Positions 60,173 through 64,000 of a stretch of 64,000 nt of DNA are shown in pieces. A program made the translations under genes and the position numbers. How positions within the stretch are numbered: the first letter of the stretch is position 1; each line of letters begins with the position of its first letter. The DNA is from Megasphaera elsdenii (lineage in GTDB: Bacteria > Bacillota > Negativicutes > Veillonellales > Megasphaeraceae), in assembly GCF_020539865.1 (NCBI RefSeq), contig NZ_JAJBQV010000005.1:43078-107077 (forward strand), read 5' to 3'. Under the pieces are notes generated by a model. The model was not told where the DNA came from. It ran no database searches and worked only from the letters and a program-made list of their open reading frames with translations.

Positions 60173-60177
60173 CTTAT

Positions 60178-61566
60178 TTACTTGTCTTCCCGCCGCAGTA
60201 TTTCTTGACCGACTGTCACGCCGGCTGCCGAAGCCTGTACCAGGCCGCGGGTAATGCCAGCGCCATCGCCGATGGCAAAGAAATTGGGAATCTTCGTTTC
60301 CAGGACATGGCTCAATTCCAGCCGGTTCGAGTAAAACTTGGCTTCGACGCCGTATAACAACGTATGGCGCGAGTTGGCACCAGGCGCTACCGCATCAAGG
60401 GCTTCCAGCATTTCTTTGATGTCCTGCATATGGCGATATGGCAGGACCAGCGATAAATCGCCAGGTGTCGTATTAGGCATAGTCGGCCGGACCAGGCCCC
60501 GCTGGATGCGTTCCGGCGTCGACCGCCGTCCGTCGAGGAAGTCGCCCAAGCGCTGGACGATGACACCGCCGCCGAGGATATTGGCCAGGTTGGCAATATA
60601 TTTCCCGTACTTGATCGGTTCGTGGAAAGGTTCCGTGAATTTCTTGGATACAAGGATGGCGAAGTTCGTATTTTCGCTCTTCTTGTGAGCGTAACTGTGG
60701 CCGTTGACCGTGAGCAAGCCGTCATTATTTTCTTCGACGACGAAGCCGTAAGGGTTCATACAGAACGTGCGGATCCGATCGTCAAAGGATTTGCTGAAAT
60801 AAATGAGCTTCGATTCATAGACGACGTCGGTAATCGTTTCCAGGACTTCTGCCGGCATTTCCACGCGGACGCCGATATCGACGGCATTAGACGTCAGTTT
60901 AAGGCCCATCTTTTCGACTTCGTGGACGAACCATTCCGACCCTTCCCGGCCCGGTGCGCTGACCAGATAGCGGCAGGCATAGAACTGATCGCCTATAAGG
61001 ACGCCTTTTATTTCGCCTTTTTCTTCAACAATATGGTCTACGGCTGTATCGGCCATGATGTCGACTTTTCCTTCCAAGAAATCGCGCATATTGGTCAGGA
61101 TCTGTGCGTTGACATCGGTTCCAAGATGGCGGATGCGGGCCGGAATGAATCGCAGGTCTGCAGCGGCAGCTTTCCGTTTAATGTCGCGGATGCGTTCCTT
61201 ATTTTCATCGCCATAGACTTTGCGGTCGGCACCGCCGAAGCGGCAATAGACATCGTCGACATAGCGTATCTTATCCATCAGGTCGGCTTTGGACATGTAG
61301 TCGTCGAGATTGCCGCCATATTCCGTCGTCAACGTCAGCTTGCCATCACTGAAGGCGCCGGCGCCGCCCCAGCCACAGACGACATTGCGCATCTTATCCT
61401 TAGGCAGGGCCTTCTTATTCAGACTCGTCGCAATGCGCTCCCGTATATCCTGTCCCTTTTCGACCATGAGAATCTTAAATCCTTTATCGGCCAGTTCCAG
61501 GGCCGTAAAAATACCGGCCGGACCAGCCCCGATGATAATGACATCATATGTCTTTACTGCATGCAT
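60178..61566 (-). CDS. FAD-dependent oxidoreductase (COG2509-like)
   Basis: 462 residues: N-terminal FAD-binding VIIIGAGPAGIFTALELA and VEKGQDIRERI, then GWGGAGAFSDGKLTLTTEYGG, with GREGSEWFV and FFAIGDGAGITRGLVQASAAG at the C-terminus. It resembles FAD-dependent dehydrogenases annotated as COG2509; substrate unknown. The ATG at 61566 is preceded by AAAAGGATG. It appears monocistronic; a repeat-rich leader precedes it. Confidence 0.83.
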   Translation of the reverse strand: MHAVKTYDVIIIGAGPAGIFTALELADKGFKILMVEKGQDIRERIATSLNKKALPKDKMRNVVCGWGGAGAFSDGKLTLTTEYGGNLDDYMSKADLMDKIRYVDDVYCRFGGADRKVYGDENKERIRDIKRKAAAADLRFIPARIRHLGTDVNAQILTNMRDFLEGKVDIMADTAVDHIVEEKGEIKGVLIGDQFYACRYLVSAPGREGSEWFVHEVEKMGLKLTSNAVDIGVRVEMPAEVLETITDVVYESKLIYFSKSFDDRIRTFCMNPYGFVVEENNDGLLTVNGHSYAHKKSENTNFAILVSKKFTEPFHEPIKYGKYIANLANILGGGVIVQRLGDFLDGRRSTPERIQRGLVRPTMPNTTPGDLSLVLPYRHMQDIKEMLEALDAVAPGANSRHTLLYGVEAKFYSNRLELSHVLETKIPNFFAIGDGAGITRGLVQASAAGVTVGQEILRREDK

Positions 61567-61592
61567 ACTTACACATCCTTTTACGTTTGAAG

Positions 61593-61671
61593 TTAAAAGT
61601 TTGATGTTTGATGTAAATGGTTTTAAATTAAAAAACCGTATTTCCAAACATCAAACGTCAAATATCAAACA
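61593..61671. repeat. TTTGATG/CATCAAA inverted repeat region, copy B
   Basis: GTTTGATGTTTGATG near 61598 pairs with CCAAACATCAAAC near 61650, and an inner GGTTTT / AAAACC adds to the stem. The same motif set is present at 45572-45647, with a weaker trace near 3070-3105. It lies in the 5' leader of the oxidoreductase gene. Confidence 0.55.
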
Positions 61672-61746
61672 AAGAGAGTAAAGGTCCCATCGTTAATGAC
61701 GAACACCTTTGTACGGCGGCCCTTACCTCCTCACGCTATCATAATG

Positions 61747-61774
61747 TTGAAAGAAAGTCAACCTATGCTATAAT
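61747..61774 (+). promoter_or_regulatory. Promoter of the small membrane protein gene
   Basis: TTGAAA (61747-61752), 16-bp spacer ending TGC, TATAAT (61769-61774). Confidence 0.7.
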
Positions 61775-61806
61775 GAGACATAATGCTATAGAAAGGATGA
61801 TGACTC

Positions 61807-62235
61807 ATGTCTCGTCGTAACCGCCCGGCTGTCCCTGATGATTCCAGCCGGGATTTGAAACGCCAGGAAGGGATTTTCCTCAGCACCTTTGCCCTTATGC
61901 TCCTCGTTCTCGTATCCTCATATCTGCCCCTTCCCTTGATCGTCCCCATCGTACTGGCTGTCGTCCTCGTCACCTGGACCATCGCCATGTACGTCAAATT
62001 CCACGATTTCTATAAGATGCGCGACCGCGGCCAGCGGACGTGGTGCGTCACCATTTCCATGTACGCCAGCCTCATCCTGACCCTGGCCTGTGCCTGGTAC
62101 TTCACCAAAGACGCCCCGCTCACAAACGAATACGCCCTAGTTTTCCTCTTCGGCTTCATGTTTTTCACCTACATGGTCTACCGCACCCTGAGCCCGACCA
62201 TGGTCGTCGGCAACCGCCGCGTCAGATATAAGTAA
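61807..62235 (+). CDS. Small membrane protein of unknown function
   Basis: 142 residues with a basic N-terminal tail (MSRRNRPAVPDDSSRDLKRQ) and four predicted helices in two pairs (about 24-62 and 82-125), ending with a basic VVGNRRVRYK. No known motif. SD AAAGGATG precedes the ATG; a promoter and a terminator frame it as a single-gene unit. Confidence 0.75.
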   Translation: MSRRNRPAVPDDSSRDLKRQEGIFLSTFALMLLVLVSSYLPLPLIVPIVLAVVLVTWTIAMYVKFHDFYKMRDRGQRTWCVTISMYASLILTLACAWYFTKDAPLTNEYALVFLFGFMFFTYMVYRTLSPTMVVGNRRVRYK

Positions 62236-62268
62236 AAAAAGCTTGTCGCATATGCGACAAGCTTTTTT
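62234..62268. terminator. Terminator after the small membrane protein gene
   Basis: Perfect AAAAAAGCTTGTCGCATATGCGACAAGCTTTTTT palindrome in function: stem AAGCTTGTCGCA / TGCGACAAGCTT with T6. Confidence 0.88.
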
Positions 62269-62323
62269 AAGTGGCTAGTAGTTAGGGGTTAGTAGTTAGC
62301 TAATGACAAATCCCTTTTGAGTT

Positions 62324-62350
62324 GTAGGGGCGACCACGTGGGGCGCCCGC
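62324..62350. repeat. CACGTG-family hairpin, copy 10
   Basis: GTAGGGGCGACCACGTGGGG followed by CGCCCGC. Between it and the terminator lies GTGGCTAGTAGTTAGGGG, repeated partly in tandem. Confidence 0.7.
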
Positions 62351-62407
62351 TGGGTAGTGGGATGTTTGTCTCAGCAAACTGGCTGGGAAAGCACACATAT
62401 CATGGAC

Positions 62408-62432
62408 GGGCTCGCCACGTGCGAGCCCCTAC
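62408..62432. repeat. CACGTG-family hairpin, copy 11
   Basis: GGGCTCGCCACGTGCGAGCC then CCTAC, in the opposite orientation to copy 10 and only 58 bp from it. The stretch 62236-62500 holds no gene. Confidence 0.75.
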
Positions 62433-62500
62433 CATTCGCTGCGGGGATTCCGCAAAAGCTCCCAATATCAAGCTATCACGATAAACTACGAACTACGATA

Positions 62501-63538
62501 TTACTGCTGCTGAGCACGTTCTTTTTTGTAGAGGTCAGCTGTGATGGCATCGGAGCAGCATACAGCGACGACGTCAGCAACGTCTTCAGACGAGCAGCCA
62601 CGGGACAAGTCGAGGATAGGTTTATCCAAGCCCTGGACCAAGGGGCCAAGAGCCGTTGCGTTAGCGAAACGCTGAACCATCTTGTAACCGATGTTAGCAG
62701 CATCGAGGTTCGGGAAGATGAGGACGTTAGCGTGGCCGGCAACTTTGGAGCCCGGTGCTTTGTGTTCGCCAACTTCCGGTACGAGAGCAGCGTCAGCCTG
62801 GAGTTCGCCGTCGAAGTCGAAGTCGACGTTGCGTTCTTTCAGGATTTCAACAGCATGGCGTACGTTGTCGACAGATTCGCCAGCGCCAGAACCTTTGGTG
62901 GAGTAGGAAAGGAAAGCAACTTTCGGGTTGAGAATCTGAACGGTACGACGAGCACGTTCTACGCAGATGCAAGCGATATCAGCGAGCTGTTCCGACGTCG
63001 GGTTGGGGATAACGCCGCAGTCACCGAGTACGAGGATACCGTTATCACCATACTGCGGAGTATTGGTCAAGAGAATGAAAGCGGAAGATACGGTTTTGTT
63101 GCCAGGACGGGGGCCGATGACCTGAAGGCCAGCGCGGATAACTTCAGCAGAAGTCGTAGCAGCACCGGATACGCAGCCGTCAGCTTCACCGAGAGCAACG
63201 AGGCCGGCTGCGAAGAAAGTGTAGTTGTTGAGCATGATTTCACGAGCTTTTTCCAGAGTCATGCCTTTCTTTTCACGACGTTTTGCGAAGTAAGCGCAAA
63301 GTTCATCCATGCGATAGTAAGTTTCAGGGTCGACAACTTCGACACCGGTGAGATCGATCTGGAATTTAGCAGCATCTTTCTTAATCTGTTCCAGTTTACC
63401 TACGAGAACGATTTTAGCAAAACCATCAGCCAAAACGCGTTCAGCAGCTTTCAATACACGACGGCTGTTCGTTTCCGGAAGAACGATTTTTTTCTGTGCT
63501 TTGGAAACGCGGGCTTTCAAATCTTCTGTAAATCTCAT
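62501..63538 (-). CDS. pta: Phosphate acetyltransferase
   Basis: Interconverts acetyl-CoA and acetyl-phosphate, giving ATP by way of acetate kinase, or acting on related acyl-CoAs. The 345-residue protein has the short single-domain form: FTEDLKARVSKAQKKIVLPE, GEADGCVSGAATTSAEVIRAGLQ, DCGVIPNPTSEQLADIA and LSRGCSSEDVADVVAVC. SD is just ahead of the ATG (AAGGAGTGGTACCC). No ack gene in the window. Phosphotransbutyrylase is the nearest alternative, but the motifs favour Pta. Confidence 0.94.
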   Translation of the reverse strand: MRFTEDLKARVSKAQKKIVLPETNSRRVLKAAERVLADGFAKIVLVGKLEQIKKDAAKFQIDLTGVEVVDPETYYRMDELCAYFAKRREKKGMTLEKAREIMLNNYTFFAAGLVALGEADGCVSGAATTSAEVIRAGLQVIGPRPGNKTVSSAFILLTNTPQYGDNGILVLGDCGVIPNPTSEQLADIACICVERARRTVQILNPKVAFLSYSTKGSGAGESVDNVRHAVEILKERNVDFDFDGELQADAALVPEVGEHKAPGSKVAGHANVLIFPNLDAANIGYKMVQRFANATALGPLVQGLDKPILDLSRGCSSEDVADVVAVCCSDAITADLYKKERAQQQ

Positions 63539-63620
63539 TTGGGTACCACTCCTTGTAAGTTCTTAGAAATTAGTAGGAATATATCCTTCGTTTAAAAGAA
63601 ATATCCCATCGCTACCATTC

Positions 63621-63648
63621 ATTATAATACAAAATTTATAGGAATCAA
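63621..63648 (-). promoter_or_regulatory. Promoter of pta
   Basis: Minus strand TTGATT (63643-63648), 16-bp spacer, TATAAT (63621-63626), about 80 bp before the start. The rest of 63539-63863 holds one repeat copy and a terminator, no gene. Confidence 0.7.
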
Positions 63649-63749
63649 ACATATTATTACGCATATATAAAATGAGCAGAAGAAATAGGTTATGCCGATT
63701 ACGCAAGTTATAGGCCAATTCGATACGTATTTTATATCATTCACTGTAA

Positions 63750-63773
63750 GGGCCGCCACGTGCAAGCCCCTAC
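63750..63773. repeat. CACGTG-family hairpin, copy 12
   Basis: GGGCCGCCACGTGCAAGCCC and CTAC. A CTAGCCACTAACAACTT run (reverse of the GGCTAGTAGTTAG motif) lies between it and the terminator at 63827. Confidence 0.65.
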
Positions 63774-63826
63774 AAAACAACAAAAAAACTTTAAATTTAA
63801 ATCCATCTGCTAGCCACTAACAACTT

Positions 63827-63860
63827 AAAAGGCCCTGTCGTATAACGACAGGACCTTTTG
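63827..63860 (-). terminator. Terminator of the tRNA-Glu-tRNA-Val unit
   Basis: AAAAGGCCCTGTCG / CGACAGGACCTTTT with loop TATAA, just after tRNA-Val on the minus strand. Confidence 0.8.
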
Positions 63861-63863
63861 TCT

Positions 63864-63939
63864 TGGTGGGCGATAACAGGATCGAACTGCTGACATCCTG
63901 CTTGTAAGGCAGGCGCTCTCCCAGCTGAGCTAATCGCCC
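63864..63939 (-). tRNA. tRNA-Val (TAC)
   Basis: 76-nt cloverleaf with encoded CCA; acceptor GGGCGAT / ATCGCCC; anticodon loop CTTACAA between CCTGC and GCAGG. Confidence 0.95.
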
Positions 63940-63946
63940 ATGATTG

Positions 63947-64000
63947 TGGTGACCCCTACGGGATTTGAACCCATGTTCTCGCCGTGAAAGGGCGATGTCT
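63947..64000 (-). tRNA. tRNA-Glu (TTC), 5' part beyond the window
   Basis: The 3' 54 nt are present: anticodon stem-loop CGCCCTTTCACGGCG, T arm with GGTTCAAATCC, and encoded CCA. The D arm and acceptor 5' strand lie outside the window. It is 7 bp upstream of tRNA-Val in the same unit. Confidence 0.9.

Noticed and set aside
62357-63595. 412-codon open frame on the plus strand
   Set aside because: It is antisense to pta over its whole length; pta has all family motifs and a ribosome-binding site. The same applies to long antisense frames opposite purB (55233-56498), tuf (3331-4320) and the oxidoreductase gene (60622-61590).

Overview
The window reads as a chromosomal segment of a lactate-using, selenium-using, Gram-negative-staining Firmicute of the Negativicutes, most like Megasphaera (inference from gene content, moderate-high GC and gene order; no search was run). 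Firmicute signs are the yybS-gdpP-rplI-lonC-dnaB cluster, RNase J (rnj), a T-box leader and a SAM-I riboswitch. Diderm signs are gmhA (heptose for LPS) and a TonB remnant. Lactate metabolism is suggested by an L-lactate permease, a GlcD/D-lactate-dehydrogenase-type flavoprotein and phosphate acetyltransferase.

Layout. 0-5 kb (mostly minus strand): lactate permease, MscS channel, and a tRNA-Thr-Tyr-fMet-Thr-Met-tuf transcription unit with a near-consensus promoter. 5-16.3 kb: replication/translation/protease cluster (dnaB, lonC, rplI, gdpP, yybS), rnj, an exported protein coupled to thiD, a SixA-like phosphatase and a zinc-type ArsR sensor. 16.5-21 kb: nitroreductase behind a tandemly duplicated promoter segment, then zur-znuB-znuC divergent from znuA and a HAD phosphatase. 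20.9-23.3 kb: a T-box-controlled M20 amidohydrolase followed by a wrecked metNIQ operon in which an internal deletion joins metN to metQ. 23.5-36 kb: two MFS transporters, an exported protein, a lactate/glycolate oxidase-type flavoprotein, an unidentified structured leader back to back with a SAM-I riboswitch and an orphan metQ, a DnaQ-like exonuclease, small lipoproteins, Gx transporter/NusG-II pair, gmhA, carbonic anhydrase and a GltD-type flavoprotein. 36-39.5 kb: MurNAc recycling operon murQ-murP-mupG. 40.5-42.6 kb: an NYN/OST-HTH protein followed by a membrane protein carrying what looks like a dead DnaQ exonuclease fold. 42.7-47 kb: a decayed siderophore/cobalamin uptake locus (intact binding protein, frameshifted ATPase, truncated permease fused head-on to a tonB fragment, esterase with a nonsense codon). 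47-49.4 kb: an orphan RelB/DinJ-type antitoxin, cobT and a LacI regulator. 49.6-57.6 kb: selenium region (selA, selB, DUF3343, TSCPD protein, thioredoxin, a selenocysteine-lyase-type desulfurase, and selD, which is itself a selenoprotein with an in-frame UGA), with purB in the middle. 58-64 kb: a two-component system, a FAD oxidoreductase, a small membrane protein, pta and two tRNAs running off the end.

Intergenic DNA is unusually patterned. About a dozen copies of a GTAGGGGC...CACGTG...GCCC hairpin occur, nearly all next to terminators whose stems share the word CTGTCGCA. One such terminator carries a 51-bp IS3-like inverted-repeat insertion in its loop with a 5-bp target duplication. No CRISPR array, prophage or complete insertion sequence was seen.
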